Origin: Microbacterium testaceum
GTDB taxonomy: Bacteria; Actinomycetota; Actinomycetes; Actinomycetales; Microbacteriaceae
DNA length: 64,000 bases
Direction of reading: 5' to 3'
Assembly (NCBI RefSeq): GCF_001476655.1
Contig: NZ_LDRT01000019.1
Span: 1-64,000 of the forward strand
Below are positions 49,904-59,486 of the stretch, in pieces (position 1 is the first letter of the stretch; the number at the start of each line of letters is the position of its first letter). The position numbers and the translations under genes were made by a program. Below the pieces are notes generated by a model. The model was not told the DNA's origin. It ran no database searches and was given only the letters and a program-made list of their open reading frames with translations.

Positions 49904-51280
49904 ATGCCCGACGTGAACGTCACCGAGTCGCGGCTGACACGGACCTCCGCAGGCACCGTCGGTACCGGCTCGCGGACCTCGATCACCTCCACGTCGACGC
50001 GCCGCGCCCGGCGGATCGTGCGCGCGGTCGTGCGCGCCGCCGAAGCCTGGCGCGCGACGAGCGAGGCCGTTCTCACCGCCTCGCGTTGGGCGGGCCGCAC
50101 CGTGCGACCGGCGGGAGCGGTCGTGACGATCGCCGCGACCGCGGGCCTCATCGCCGGGCTCGTCTTCGGGTGGGTGGAGTGGATGGTCGCCGGGAGCGCC
50201 TCCCTCCTGCTCCTGATCATGAGCGTGCCGTTCCTCTTCGGCTCCCGTGCCTACGCGGTCGACCTGACGCTCGCGCGCGAGCGCGTCGTCGCCGGGCACG
50301 GAGTGACGGGCGAGATCATCGTCCGCAACGAGAGCGCGCGCGTCGCTCTTCCGGGACGCCTCGACATCCCCGTGGGATCGGGGCTCGTGGAATTCGGCGT
50401 GCCGTTCCTGCGCCCCGGACACAGCGTCACCGAGACGCTCGAGATCCCGCCCCTGCCACGGGGCGTCGTGACGGTGGGGCCTGTCACGACGGTGCGGAGC
50501 GACCCGATCGGACTGCTGCGGCGAGAGCACGCCTTCGACGACGAGAACGAGTTGTTCGTCCACCCCCGTACGGTGCCGCTGCCGTCGACGAGCGCCGGTC
50601 TCGTGCGCGACCTCGAGGGCAACGCGAGTCGTCGTCTCGTCGACGCCGACATGTCGTTCCACGCGATCCGCGAGTACGCCCCCGGTGACTCGCAGCGCCA
50701 GGTGCACTGGAAGTCCACGGCGAAGACCGGCCGCCTGATGGTGCGTCAGTACGAGGAGTCCCTCCGCTCCCGGATGGCCGTCGTCCTCGGCGCCGCGTCG
50801 CAGGAGTACCTCGACGCCGACGAGTACGAGCTCGCCGTGTCCGCCGCGGCTTCCCTGGGCCTGCGGGCCGTCCGTGACGCGCGCGACATCGACATCGTCA
50901 CGGGCTCCGAGATCCCGCGCGTGGTGAAAGGGAGACTGCGCGCGATCCGCCGTATCCCGACCGTCACCCCGCGACAGATGCTCGACGGGTTCAGCGCCCT
51001 CGAGCGCTCCGACAACACCATGTCGGTGTCGGACGTCTGCCGCTTGGCATCCGAATCCAACGAACGGCTCTCGATCGCGTTCATCGTCGTCGGCTCCCGC
51101 GTGCCCCTCGCGCGCGTGCGACAGGCGGCGCTCGCCTTCCCCGTCGACACCGCCGTGGCGGCCGTCGTGTGCGACGAACGCGCGCACCCGCGCATGCAGA
51201 GCATCGCCGGGCTGACGGTGCTGACCATCGGCACCCTCGACGACCTGTCCGGACTCCTCGTGCGTGGAGCGACATCGTGA
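49904..51280 (+). CDS. DUF58 domain protein, MoxR partner
   Basis: This is a 458-residue protein. After a basic, Ser/Thr-rich N-terminus there are two membrane segments (about residues 65-105, AGAVVTIAATAGLIAGLVFGW and SASLLLLIMSVPFLFG). A beta-rich extracytoplasmic-type domain follows, then the DUF58 core with the signature IREYAPGDSQRQVHWKSTAK and GRLMVRQYEESLRSR near residue 280. DUF58 proteins are found with MoxR ATPases and transglutaminase-like proteins, and are thought to be assembly targets or co-chaperones. The ATG at 49904 is preferred over an upstream extension that overlaps moxR. The stop overlaps the next start (GTGA). Confidence 0.9.
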   Translation: MPDVNVTESRLTRTSAGTVGTGSRTSITSTSTRRARRIVRAVVRAAEAWRATSEAVLTASRWAGRTVRPAGAVVTIAATAGLIAGLVFGWVEWMVAGSASLLLLIMSVPFLFGSRAYAVDLTLARERVVAGHGVTGEIIVRNESARVALPGRLDIPVGSGLVEFGVPFLRPGHSVTETLEIPPLPRGVVTVGPVTTVRSDPIGLLRREHAFDDENELFVHPRTVPLPSTSAGLVRDLEGNASRRLVDADMSFHAIREYAPGDSQRQVHWKSTAKTGRLMVRQYEESLRSRMAVVLGAASQEYLDADEYELAVSAAASLGLRAVRDARDIDIVTGSEIPRVVKGRLRAIRRIPTVTPRQMLDGFSALERSDNTMSVSDVCRLASESNERLSIAFIVVGSRVPLARVRQAALAFPVDTAVAAVVCDERAHPRMQSIAGLTVLTIGTLDDLSGLLVRGATS

Positions 51281-53751
51281 CGGCGGACAGACACCCCGGT
51301 CGCGTCGTGGCGGGAGCGTCGTACACGGCGTCGGCGGTCGCGATCGCCGCGGTCGCCGCGTGGCCCATCTACGCGTCATGGTCGTTCGTCGTTCTCGTGG
51401 TCTCGTCGGCCGTTGCCGCGGCCCTGATCGTGACGCTGGTGACCTGGCGCCGGTGGGGCGGGTGGATCACGGCCGCCGCCACCGCCGCGGCGTTCCTGGT
51501 CCTGTGCGTGCCTCTGGCGGTCCCGTCGCGACTCGGGGGACCGCTCGAGATCCTCCGCGGTGTCGGCGAGGCCTCGGCCGGGGTGCTCGTCGCGTGGAAA
51601 GACCTCGTCACCGTGGACCTGCCGGTGGGTGCCTACCGCAATCTGCTCGTCCCCGCGCTCGTGGTCTTCCTCGTCGGGGCGGTGACGACCCTCTCCCTCG
51701 CCCAGCGAGCCGATCGGCGGTCGGCGGGTGCCGTGGTGAGCGCGCTGCTGATGACGGGCTTCGGCCTGTTCTTCGGCCGCACCTCGCCCAGCGCCCCGCT
51801 CGTCTGGGGGCCCGTGTCGATCCCGGCGCCGGTGGAGACCGCCGTGGGACTCGCCGCTCTGCTCTCCGCGGTCCTCTGGCTCGCCTGGCGCGCGCACGAT
51901 GAGAGGACCCGATCCCTCCGACGTACGAGTGCGCTCGCCGTGTCGCCGACCGCGCGGCGCTCCCGAACGGACCGTCGCCGCGCCCTCACCGGAGCCGGAA
52001 TGATCCTCGTGGCGGCATTGGTGACCGTCGCCGTCGTCCCCTGGGCGGCCGGCGATGCCGACCGCCGCGTCCTCCGCTCTGCCACCGGTCCGGAGCGTCA
52101 GATCGCCGAGGCGGTCAGCCCGCTGTCCGAGTACCGGGCGATGTTCTCCGACTCCCGGGTCGAGGACGTGCTGTTCCGCGTGAGCGGGGAGGGAGCGCTG
52201 CCGGACCGCATCCGCGTGGCCACCCTCGACTCCTACGACGGCGAGATCTTCCGTTCGTCGGGCACGGGGGAGGGGCGGTTCGTCCGCGTCCCCTCCCCGC
52301 TCCCGGTGACAGACGGTCGAGCCGTCGACGCCGAGGTCGAGATCGGCGACCTCGGCGGGATCTGGATGCCGACGGCGGGGAGCCTCGTCCACGCCGCCTT
52401 CGCGGGGGACCGGCCGAATCAGCTGGCCGATCGGTTCTACTACAGCGCCGCCGCCGAGGCCGGTGTGCAGATCGCGGACGGCGGCCTCGTCCCGGGCGAT
52501 CGCTATCGGCTGACGGCGATCGAGCCGGCCGCTCGTGACCTCGCGACGCTCTCCGCCCCCGGTGCCCCCGCGGGGGTCTCCGGCGGGGAGAATCTGCGCC
52601 GCTGGGTCGACGAGCACAAGACAGGGGACGGCGGAGCCGCCCTGGCCACGCTCGTGCAGCTGCTGCGCGAACGCGGGTACCTCAGCCACGGGCTCGCGCC
52701 ATCCGCGGGTTCTGCCGCGCCCCGGTGGGCGACTGACCTCGCCGGGTACCAGGTGCAGCCGAGCGCGTCCGGGCATTCTCTTGCGCGCATCGAGACGATG
52801 TTCCAGCGCCTCCTCGACAGGGAGGACGACCCCCGAGCAGTGGCATCCGGGAACTATGTCGCCGCCGTCGGCGACGACGAGCAGTTCGCCGTCGCCACGT
52901 CGCTCATCGCGCGTCAGCTGGGCTTCCCGTCGCGCGTCGTGGTCGGGACGCGGCTCACCTCCGCCGATCCCGACCTGCCGACGTGCGAGGCCGGAGAATG
53001 CCGCGCCGGCGACCTGAGCGCGTGGACCGAGGTGCAGGGGGCCGACGGGAGCTGGACGCCGATCGACGTGACCCCGCAGCACGAGCAGTCCCCGAGCCTC
53101 GAAGTGACCGAACAGCGCGATCCCGAGAACGTCACCGAGGTGCGGCCCGACACGGTCGACGAGGTCGTGCCTCCCGCTCCCGTGCAGGAGGACAACACGC
53201 TCACCGACGAGGAACGCGCCGCCGACGGTCTCGACCTCGCCTGGCTGTGGCCGATCCTCCGGGTCGCGGGCCTGTCCCTGCTCGTCGTCCTCGTGCTCTT
53301 CGGTCCGTTCCTCGCGGTCGTGATCGCCAAGGCGATCCGCCGACGCGGCCGCCGTCGCGATCCGGACCCGCGCGCGGCGATCGCCGGCGGCTGGGAGGAG
53401 TACGTGGATGCCGGCGTCGATTCCGGCCGCGAGCTCCCCCCGTCTTCCACGCGTCGCGAACTCGCGGCGGCGCTCGGAACGGACGGCGGTCCGCATCTCG
53501 CGGACGAAGCCGATCGCGCGGTGTTCTCCTCCCGGACGGTCACCACCGACGAGGCCGCGGCCTTCTGGCGCATCGTCGACACCGAACGCCGGAGTCTCGC
53601 GCGTCAGCGCGGCGGATGGCGGCGACTGCTCGCGGCCGTATCGTTGAGATCGTTCCTGCGGTTCCTCGCCCCGCGTCCCACGCGCCGACGGCCGCCGCAC
53701 CGCGACGAGAGGGGAAAGCGCCCGGCCCGACGGCGGCGCGACACGACATGA
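51277..53751 (+). CDS. Membrane transglutaminase-fold protein lacking the catalytic Cys and His
   Basis: The 824-residue protein has five or six membrane segments in the first 250 residues, an extracytoplasmic region with a transglutaminase-like core, another membrane segment (about 670-690) and a cytosolic, Arg-rich C-terminal part. The core has the usual frame but not the active site. Where active members have G-x-C-E-x-F-A, this one reads GDDEQFA (Asp534 in place of Cys). Where they have HAW, it reads SAW (Ser581). The third residue, Asp597 in TPIDVTP, remains. GFPSRVVVGTRL is retained as a structural motif. It is therefore probably a structural or binding protein, not an enzyme. Both ends overlap neighbouring genes (GTGA and ATGA). 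Confidence 0.88.
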   Translation: MTADRHPGRVVAGASYTASAVAIAAVAAWPIYASWSFVVLVVSSAVAAALIVTLVTWRRWGGWITAAATAAAFLVLCVPLAVPSRLGGPLEILRGVGEASAGVLVAWKDLVTVDLPVGAYRNLLVPALVVFLVGAVTTLSLAQRADRRSAGAVVSALLMTGFGLFFGRTSPSAPLVWGPVSIPAPVETAVGLAALLSAVLWLAWRAHDERTRSLRRTSALAVSPTARRSRTDRRRALTGAGMILVAALVTVAVVPWAAGDADRRVLRSATGPERQIAEAVSPLSEYRAMFSDSRVEDVLFRVSGEGALPDRIRVATLDSYDGEIFRSSGTGEGRFVRVPSPLPVTDGRAVDAEVEIGDLGGIWMPTAGSLVHAAFAGDRPNQLADRFYYSAAAEAGVQIADGGLVPGDRYRLTAIEPAARDLATLSAPGAPAGVSGGENLRRWVDEHKTGDGGAALATLVQLLRERGYLSHGLAPSAGSAAPRWATDLAGYQVQPSASGHSLARIETMFQRLLDREDDPRAVASGNYVAAVGDDEQFAVATSLIARQLGFPSRVVVGTRLTSADPDLPTCEAGECRAGDLSAWTEVQGADGSWTPIDVTPQHEQSPSLEVTEQRDPENVTEVRPDTVDEVVPPAPVQEDNTLTDEERAADGLDLAWLWPILRVAGLSLLVVLVLFGPFLAVVIAKAIRRRGRRRDPDPRAAIAGGWEEYVDAGVDSGRELPPSSTRRELAAALGTDGGPHLADEADRAVFSSRTVTTDEAAAFWRIVDTERRSLARQRGGWRRLLAAVSLRSFLRFLAPRPTRRRPPHRDERGKRPARRRRDTT

Positions 53752-55289
53752 ACGACTCCACGGGCGTCATCCTCGGCCTGTCCACCGCGGTCCTCTTCGT
53801 CATCCTGTACGTCTGGTACGCCCTCGCGCTGTCGGCCCTCTTCGCCAAGGCGGGGGAGAAGTCGTGGAAGGCGTGGGTTCCGCTGGTGAACCTCGGCACG
53901 ATTCTCAAGCTCGGCGGGTTCTCCCCCTGGCTCGTCCTCCTCAACCTCGTTCCGCTGTTCGGGGGGATCGCTTTCGTCATCGTCTTCATCGTGGCGGTGC
54001 ACCGCATCAGCGAGGGGTTCGACCGCGGGGCCGGCACGACGGTGCTCGGCGTGGTGCTCCAGGTCGTCTGGGCCAGTGTGCTGGGCTTCGGCTCGGCGCG
54101 CTGGGCGGGTTCGGATGCATCCGGGTCGCGCACGATGGACGAGAACTCCGCCCCCGTGCGCCGGGGTCAGGACTTCGACGGCCCGTACGTTCCCTTGGTC
54201 GGCGGGTGGACGCCGGAGCCTCCCGCGCCCGCCGACGCCGAGCCCTCCTCGGAGCCGGTCGTGCTCCCGTTCGCGGCTCCCTCGGGTTCTCTCGCCGACG
54301 CGGTCCCGTCCGCTGTGGACTGGGCCCCGTCCCGCAGCGGGGACGCGTCGCCGCCGTACGATGCGCGTCCTCCTCGTCCCGAGGACAGGAATCCGGATGC
54401 CACGCCGCCGACGTCCGTGTTCGATGTTCTCGACGCTCTGCGCGCCGAGGCGGAAGAGCCCGGTACTCGCCGGAGCGCCGCCGAGCCGGCCCCCGCTGTC
54501 TCGGACGCCGAAGACAACGGCTTCCAGCCCACGGTTCCTCTGACGCCGGGGCTTCCCCTGCGCGGTCGAGGCGTCCCCGTGGCGTCGACGGGCGCGACGG
54601 AGGCCGAGGACACCCCCGCGCCGGAATCCCCGGCCGTCTCGGAGCCCGAGCCCTGGACGCCCCCGCGCCGCGCCACCGCGCCCGCCCCGGTCGACGAGGT
54701 GCCGCTCACCCGTCCCGCCGTCGATCCGGACCCCGCGGCGGAGTCGGCCACGTCCGCACCGCCTCCCGAGGCAGAGGAGTTCCCCGAGCTCTCCGAGGCG
54801 GTCTCGGCGGTTTCGGGTGCGCCGGATGCCGGAGCCCCGCGGTCCGCGCGCACGTCGGTCGCCGCGCTCTACACGCAGCCGGAGTTCGCTCCCGGTCGGG
54901 ATGCGGACGACGACCTCGAGGCGCTCGACCGGACCGTCGTGGCGCGCCGGCGTCGCATCCCCTGGGCGCTGGTCCCGCCCAGCGGCGATCCCGTCGAGCT
55001 CACGTCCTCCGTCGTCATCGTGGGACGACGGCCCGCGGCGGACGGGGCGTTCCCCGATGCGCAGCTCATCGCGATCACGGACGAGACGCGAACGGTCTCC
55101 AAGACGCACGCGCGTCTGCAGCTGCGCGGCGACACCTGGTTCGTGACCGATTTGGACTCGACCAACGGCGTCCTCTTCGCGACCCTCATGGGCACCGAGA
55201 TCGAGGCGCCTCCGGGGGAGGAGATCGAAGCCGGTGAGCGGTTCTTCCTCGGAGACGCGGAGGTGCGCCTGTCACGGAGGGATGCGTGA
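53748..55289 (+). CDS. DUF5684 membrane domain fused to an FHA domain
   Basis: This is a 513-residue protein. Residues 1-120 form a DUF5684-like unit with three or four membrane segments, including AGEKSWKAWVPLVNLGTILKLGG and LVLLNLVPLFGGIAFVIVFIVAVHRIS. A disordered Pro/Glu/Ala-rich stretch of about 280 residues follows, then DRTVVARRRR and a C-terminal FHA domain (about 410-510) with GRRP, the phosphothreonine-binding SKTHARL (near residue 451) and DSTNG. FHA domains bind phosphothreonine, so this is the expected reader of the operon's kinase. The DRTVV motif just before the domain could be an autoinhibitory phosphosite, as in GarA/OdhI-type proteins. Both ends overlap their neighbours. Confidence 0.9.
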   Translation: MNDSTGVILGLSTAVLFVILYVWYALALSALFAKAGEKSWKAWVPLVNLGTILKLGGFSPWLVLLNLVPLFGGIAFVIVFIVAVHRISEGFDRGAGTTVLGVVLQVVWASVLGFGSARWAGSDASGSRTMDENSAPVRRGQDFDGPYVPLVGGWTPEPPAPADAEPSSEPVVLPFAAPSGSLADAVPSAVDWAPSRSGDASPPYDARPPRPEDRNPDATPPTSVFDVLDALRAEAEEPGTRRSAAEPAPAVSDAEDNGFQPTVPLTPGLPLRGRGVPVASTGATEAEDTPAPESPAVSEPEPWTPPRRATAPAPVDEVPLTRPAVDPDPAAESATSAPPPEAEEFPELSEAVSAVSGAPDAGAPRSARTSVAALYTQPEFAPGRDADDDLEALDRTVVARRRRIPWALVPPSGDPVELTSSVVIVGRRPAADGAFPDAQLIAITDETRTVSKTHARLQLRGDTWFVTDLDSTNGVLFATLMGTEIEAPPGEEIEAGERFFLGDAEVRLSRRDA

Positions 55290-56068
55290 GCGGCTCCGAC
55301 GACAAGCCCGACGATCCCGAGGACGTCACCCTGTGGGCGGGGCGTCTGCGCGCCTGGCCCGCGGCACCCGTCCCGTCGACGGCCAGAGATGACGGAGAGT
55401 CGGACGGGAACGTGGACGCGACCCTCATCGCGCGACGCCGGGGCCCGGGCCGCGGTCCGCGGCGAGAAGACGACGCTCCCGAGGGCGAGGGGGACATCGA
55501 CGACACCGCGCCGGGTGGGCGTCCACCGAACGACGTGACCGTCCGCTCGTCGCGCAGGGGACAGGGCCCGGCGGAGCGGGTCGAGGACAGCGCCGTCGAG
55601 ACCGACATCACCGTCCGCTCGGTGCGCGAGGGCGGGAGTGAGAAGCCCGCGGAACACGTCCTCGACGACACCACGACCGCCGCTCGCCGCGTCGGCGGGC
55701 CCGCGGAGCCCCTTTCGGCTACGGCTCCCGGTCGTCGCCGGGCGTCCCGCGCGGGCGCGCATCCCGAAGGGGGGGCCGAGACCGCGCCCCGAGAACCGCG
55801 AGTCGAGCCCACGCCCCGCGGTGACGCCCCTGCGCGGACGGTGCGCGTCCCCGGCGAGGAGACCGCGGAGGCCTACGGTCCGCGCGCCGACGAAGCAGTC
55901 CGCGTGCATCGCAACGTGCCGCCGCCGAGGATGGACCCCGATCGCGATGCCTCCCTCGTGCGCCCGAAGGGGGCACGCCGCGGGGTGGCCGCCCCGCTCG
56001 TCATCGGGGGAACGACCATCGTCGTCCTCGCCGGGGCGCTCGCCGCGTTCGTCCTGCTGGCCCGCTGA
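55286..56068 (+). CDS. Tail-anchored disordered protein with repeated D-x-T-hydrophobic motifs
   Basis: This is a 260-residue protein from a GTG overlapping the FHA gene stop. Residues 1-233 are hydrophilic and disordered. The last 25 residues ([27 protein letters not shown]) form a membrane helix, so the body is cytosolic. Within the disordered part a motif recurs: DVTL (Thr15), DATLI (Thr46), DVTVR (Thr85), DITVR (Thr109) and DASLVR (Ser223). Weaker forms are IDDTA (Thr74), LDDTT (Thr129) and RTVRV (Thr185). The same motif (DRTVV) precedes the FHA domain encoded upstream. Such acidic-Thr-hydrophobic sites are typical kinase and FHA targets, so this may be a multivalent phospho-docking hub. 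No known family is recognised. Confidence 0.8.
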   Translation: MSGSDDKPDDPEDVTLWAGRLRAWPAAPVPSTARDDGESDGNVDATLIARRRGPGRGPRREDDAPEGEGDIDDTAPGGRPPNDVTVRSSRRGQGPAERVEDSAVETDITVRSVREGGSEKPAEHVLDDTTTAARRVGGPAEPLSATAPGRRRASRAGAHPEGGAETAPREPRVEPTPRGDAPARTVRVPGEETAEAYGPRADEAVRVHRNVPPPRMDPDRDASLVRPKGARRGVAAPLVIGGTTIVVLAGALAAFVLLAR

Positions 56069-56119
56069 CCCGGGCGACGGGGCCGAGCGACCGTCCGCAC
56101 CCGTGAGGTCGCCGCACGT

Positions 56120-56149
56120 TTGCCCGGACACCCGAAGAACACGTATCAT
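56120..56149 (+). promoter_or_regulatory. Candidate promoter of the str operon
   Basis: TTGCCC (56120-56125) and TATCAT (56144-56149) are 18 bp apart. Transcription would start near 56157, leaving a leader of about 270 nt before rpsL. The 361-bp stretch from 56069 to 56429 holds no gene; it contains this promoter and the leader hairpin at 56232-56249. Confidence 0.55.
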
Positions 56150-56231
56150 TGATCGGGTGTGCGTTCACGCGCGCCGTGCGTCATGCCTCCGGGTAGGACA
56201 TGCGGATCAACGCTCGCACCATCTCAGGGAT

Positions 56232-56249
56232 CGACCTGCGAACAGGTCG
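56232..56249 (+). promoter_or_regulatory. Hairpin in the rpsL leader
   Basis: A perfect 7-bp stem (CGACCTG at 56232-56238 with CAGGTCG at 56243-56249) is closed by the loop CGAA in the predicted long 5' leader of the str operon. Ribosomal-protein leaders often fold to bind a regulatory protein, but this hairpin does not match an autoregulation site I know. Confidence 0.45.
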
Positions 56250-56429
56250 CCCCCACGGCATATCCACCACGAACCGCGTCCGATCATTCTGGCGCGCGGT
56301 GGATCACACGTGAGCCCGACACGTCACGAATCGCAAGATGCGCGACATGACGGGGGAGACACGACCGCTGTCACCGTGCAGCACCCCGGACGGCCCGAGA
56401 GGAACCGCCCGGCCAAACAAGGAGAGAAC

Positions 56430-56798
56430 GTGCCAACCATTCAGCAGTTGGTTCGCAAGGGCCGCTCGCCGAAGGTCTCGAAGACCAAGGCTCCCGCGCT
56501 GAAGTCGAACCCCCAGCAGGCCGGCGTGTGCACCCGCGTGTACACCACGACCCCCAAGAAGCCGAACTCGGCCATGCGCAAGGTCGCCCGCGTGAAGCTG
56601 CGCAACGGCACCGAGGTCACCGCCTACATCCCCGGCGAGGGCCACAACCTGCAGGAGCACTCGCTCGTGCTCGTCCGCGGTGGTCGCGTCAAGGACCTCC
56701 CCGGTGTCCGTTACAAGATCGTCCGCGGTGCGCTCGACACCCAGGCTGTCAAGAACCGTAAGCAGGCTCGTAGCCGCTACGGCGCGAAGAAGGGCTGA
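56430..56798 (+). CDS. rpsL: 30S ribosomal protein S12 (uS12)
   Basis: The product is 122 residues from a GTG at 56430, preceded by AGGAGAG. It forms part of the decoding centre. [12 protein letters not shown] with Lys43 and the later [10 protein letters not shown] with Lys88 are both the streptomycin-sensitive wild-type residues. First gene of the classical str operon, followed 5 bp later by rpsG. Its leader is unusually long. The frame is open upstream, but the S12 family begins at [12 protein letters not shown]. Confidence 0.98.
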   Translation: MPTIQQLVRKGRSPKVSKTKAPALKSNPQQAGVCTRVYTTTPKKPNSAMRKVARVKLRNGTEVTAYIPGEGHNLQEHSLVLVRGGRVKDLPGVRYKIVRGALDTQAVKNRKQARSRYGAKKG

Positions 56799-56803
56799 GA
56801 ACC

Positions 56804-57274
56804 ATGCCTCGTAAGGGTCCCGCCCCGAAGCGTCCCGTCGTCAACGACCCGGTGTACGGCGCTCCCGTCGTCACCCAGCTCGTCAACAAGATCCTCGTCG
56901 ACGGCAAGAAGTCCATCGCCGAGGCGATCGTGTACGACGCCCTCCGTGGCGTCGAGGCGAAGAACAGCCAGGACGCCGTCGCCACGCTCAAGAAGGCGCT
57001 CGACAACGTCCGTCCCACCCTCGAGGTCAAGAGCCGCCGCGTCGGTGGCTCGACCTACCAGGTTCCCGTCGAGGTCAAGCCGCACCGCGCGAACACCCTC
57101 GCGCTGCGCTGGCTCGTGAGCTACGCGAAGGGTCGTCGTGAGAAGACGATGACCGAGCGTCTGCAGAACGAGATCCTCGACGCCTCGAACGGCCTCGGTG
57201 CCGCGGTCAAGCGCCGCGAAGACACCCACAAGATGGCCGAGTCGAACCGCGCCTTCGCGCACTACCGCTGGTAA
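56804..57274 (+). CDS. rpsG: 30S ribosomal protein S7 (uS7)
   Basis: This is a 156-residue primary 16S rRNA-binding protein of the small-subunit head. The start [19 protein letters not shown] and the conserved [16 protein letters not shown] and [12 protein letters not shown] blocks are typical. It lies 5 bp after rpsL. The fusA start is 86 bp downstream. Confidence 0.98.
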   Translation: MPRKGPAPKRPVVNDPVYGAPVVTQLVNKILVDGKKSIAEAIVYDALRGVEAKNSQDAVATLKKALDNVRPTLEVKSRRVGGSTYQVPVEVKPHRANTLALRWLVSYAKGRREKTMTERLQNEILDASNGLGAAVKRREDTHKMAESNRAFAHYRW

Positions 57275-57360
57275 AACCCGCGGAGGGTCTGTGACCGAAC
57301 CCGGTCGCGGACCCTCCGATGGGCCCGGCATCAACCTCCCAACAGGTAAGGAAGACACCC

Positions 57361-59475
57361 GTGGCACAAGACGTGCTCACCGACCTGCACAAGGTCCGCA
57401 ACATCGGCATCATGGCCCACATCGATGCCGGCAAGACCACGACGACCGAGCGCATCCTGTTCTACACGGGCGTCAACCACAAGATCGGTGAGACGCACGA
57501 TGGTGCGGCGACCACCGACTGGATGGAGCAGGAGCAGGAGCGTGGCATCACGATCACCTCCGCCGCCGTGACCTGCTTCTGGGAAAAGAACCAGATCAAC
57601 ATCATCGACACCCCCGGTCACGTCGACTTCACGGTCGAGGTCGAGCGCTCGCTGCGCGTGCTCGACGGTGCCGTCGCCGTCTTCGACGGCAAGGAGGGCG
57701 TCGAGCCCCAGTCCGAGACCGTGTGGCGTCAGGCTGACAAGTACGACGTCCCCCGTATCTGCTTCGTCAACAAGATGGACAAGCTGGGCGCCGACTTCTA
57801 CTTCACGGTCGACACCATCGTCAACCGCCTGAAGGCCAAGCCCCTGGTCATCCAGCTCCCGATCGGCGCCGAGAACGACTTCGTCGGCGTCGTCGACCTC
57901 GTGTACATGCGCGCTCTGGTCTGGCCCGGCGACGCCAAGGGTGATGTCACCATGGGCGCCAAGTACGAGATCCAGGAGATCCCGGCCGACCTCGTCGAGA
58001 AGGCGCAGGAGTACCGCGAGAAGCTCCTCGAGACCGTCGCGGAGTCCGACGACGCGCTGCTCGAGAAGTACTTCGGCGGCGAAGAGCTCACCCACGAGGA
58101 GATCAAGGGCGCCATCCGCAAGATGACGATCGCCAGCGAGGTCTACCCCGTGCTGTGCGGTTCGGCGTTCAAGAACCGCGGTGTGCAGCCCATGCTCGAC
58201 GCCGTGGTCGACTACCTCCCCTCGCCCCTGGATGTGCCCGCCATCGAGGCGCACGACCCCAAGGACGAAGAGGTCGTCATCGAGCGCCACGCCGACCGCG
58301 ACGAGCCCTTCGCGGCCCTCGCGTTCAAGATCGTGACGCACCCGTTCTTCGGTCGCCTCACCTACATCCGCGTGTACTCGGGTCACCTCGACTCCGGTGC
58401 CCAGGTCGTCAACGCGACCAAGGGCAAGAAGGAGCGCATCGGGAAGATCTTCCAGATGCACGCCAACAAGGAGATGCCGGTCGACTCGGTCACCGCCGGT
58501 CACATCTACGCCGTCATCGGCCTCAAGGACACCACCACCGGTGACACCCTGTGCGACCCGGCCAACCAGGTCGTCCTCGAGTCGATGACGTTCCCGGAGC
58601 CGGTCATCGAGGTCGCCATCGAGCCCAAGACCAAGGCCGACCAGGAGAAGCTGGGTGTCGCCATCCAGAAGCTCGCCGAAGAAGACCCGACGTTCCGCGT
58701 CGAGCAGAACGCCGAGACCGGCCAGACCGTCATCAAGGGCATGGGCGAGCTCCACCTCGACATCCTGGTCGACCGCATGAAGCGCGAGTTCAAGGTCGAG
58801 GCCAACGTCGGAAAGCCCCAGGTGGCGTACCGCGAGACGATCCGCAAGTCGGTGGAGCGTCACGACTACACCCACAAGAAGCAGACCGGTGGTTCGGGTC
58901 AGTTCGCGAAGATCCAGTTCGCGATCGAGCCCCTCGAGGTCACGGCCGACAAGACCTACGAGTTCGAGAACAAGGTCACCGGTGGTCGCATCCCGCGCGA
59001 GTACATCTCGCCGACCGACCAGGGCTTCCAGGACGCGATGAACGTCGGCGTGCTCGCGGGCTACCCCATGGTGGGTGTCAAGGCGATCCTCCTCGACGGT
59101 GCCTCGCACGACGTCGACTCGTCGGAAATGGCGTTCAAGATCGCAGGATCCATGGGCTTCAAGGAGGCCGTCCGCAAGGCGAACCCCACCATCCTCGAGC
59201 CGATCATGGCCGTCGAGGTGCGTACTCCCGAGGAGTACATGGGCGACGTCATCGGCGACCTGAACTCGCGTCGTGGCCAGATCCAGTCGATGGAAGACGC
59301 CGCCGGCGTCAAGGTCGTCCGGGCCAACGTCCCGCTGTCCGAGATGTTCGGCTACATCGGTGACCTGCGCTCGAAGACCTCGGGTCGCGCCGTCTACTCG
59401 ATGGAGTTCGACAGCTACGCCGACGTCCCGAAGGCCGTGGCCGACGAGATCATCCAGAAGAACAAGGGCGAGTAA
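57361..59475 (+). CDS. fusA: Elongation factor G
   Basis: The 704-residue translational GTPase moves tRNAs and mRNA through the ribosome. G1 is [13 protein letters not shown], the switch II G3 motif is DTPGHVDF, and G4 is NKMDK. Domain IV region [21 protein letters not shown] and the C-terminal [23 protein letters not shown] are as expected. The GTG at 57361 starts at [24 protein letters not shown] precedes it at good spacing. It is followed by a long hairpin (59487-59528) before tuf. Confidence 0.98.
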   Translation: MAQDVLTDLHKVRNIGIMAHIDAGKTTTTERILFYTGVNHKIGETHDGAATTDWMEQEQERGITITSAAVTCFWEKNQINIIDTPGHVDFTVEVERSLRVLDGAVAVFDGKEGVEPQSETVWRQADKYDVPRICFVNKMDKLGADFYFTVDTIVNRLKAKPLVIQLPIGAENDFVGVVDLVYMRALVWPGDAKGDVTMGAKYEIQEIPADLVEKAQEYREKLLETVAESDDALLEKYFGGEELTHEEIKGAIRKMTIASEVYPVLCGSAFKNRGVQPMLDAVVDYLPSPLDVPAIEAHDPKDEEVVIERHADRDEPFAALAFKIVTHPFFGRLTYIRVYSGHLDSGAQVVNATKGKKERIGKIFQMHANKEMPVDSVTAGHIYAVIGLKDTTTGDTLCDPANQVVLESMTFPEPVIEVAIEPKTKADQEKLGVAIQKLAEEDPTFRVEQNAETGQTVIKGMGELHLDILVDRMKREFKVEANVGKPQVAYRETIRKSVERHDYTHKKQTGGSGQFAKIQFAIEPLEVTADKTYEFENKVTGGRIPREYISPTDQGFQDAMNVGVLAGYPMVGVKAILLDGASHDVDSSEMAFKIAGSMGFKEAVRKANPTILEPIMAVEVRTPEEYMGDVIGDLNSRRGQIQSMEDAAGVKVVRANVPLSEMFGYIGDLRSKTSGRAVYSMEFDSYADVPKAVADEIIQKNKGE

Positions 59476-59486
59476 AACCGCCCTTC

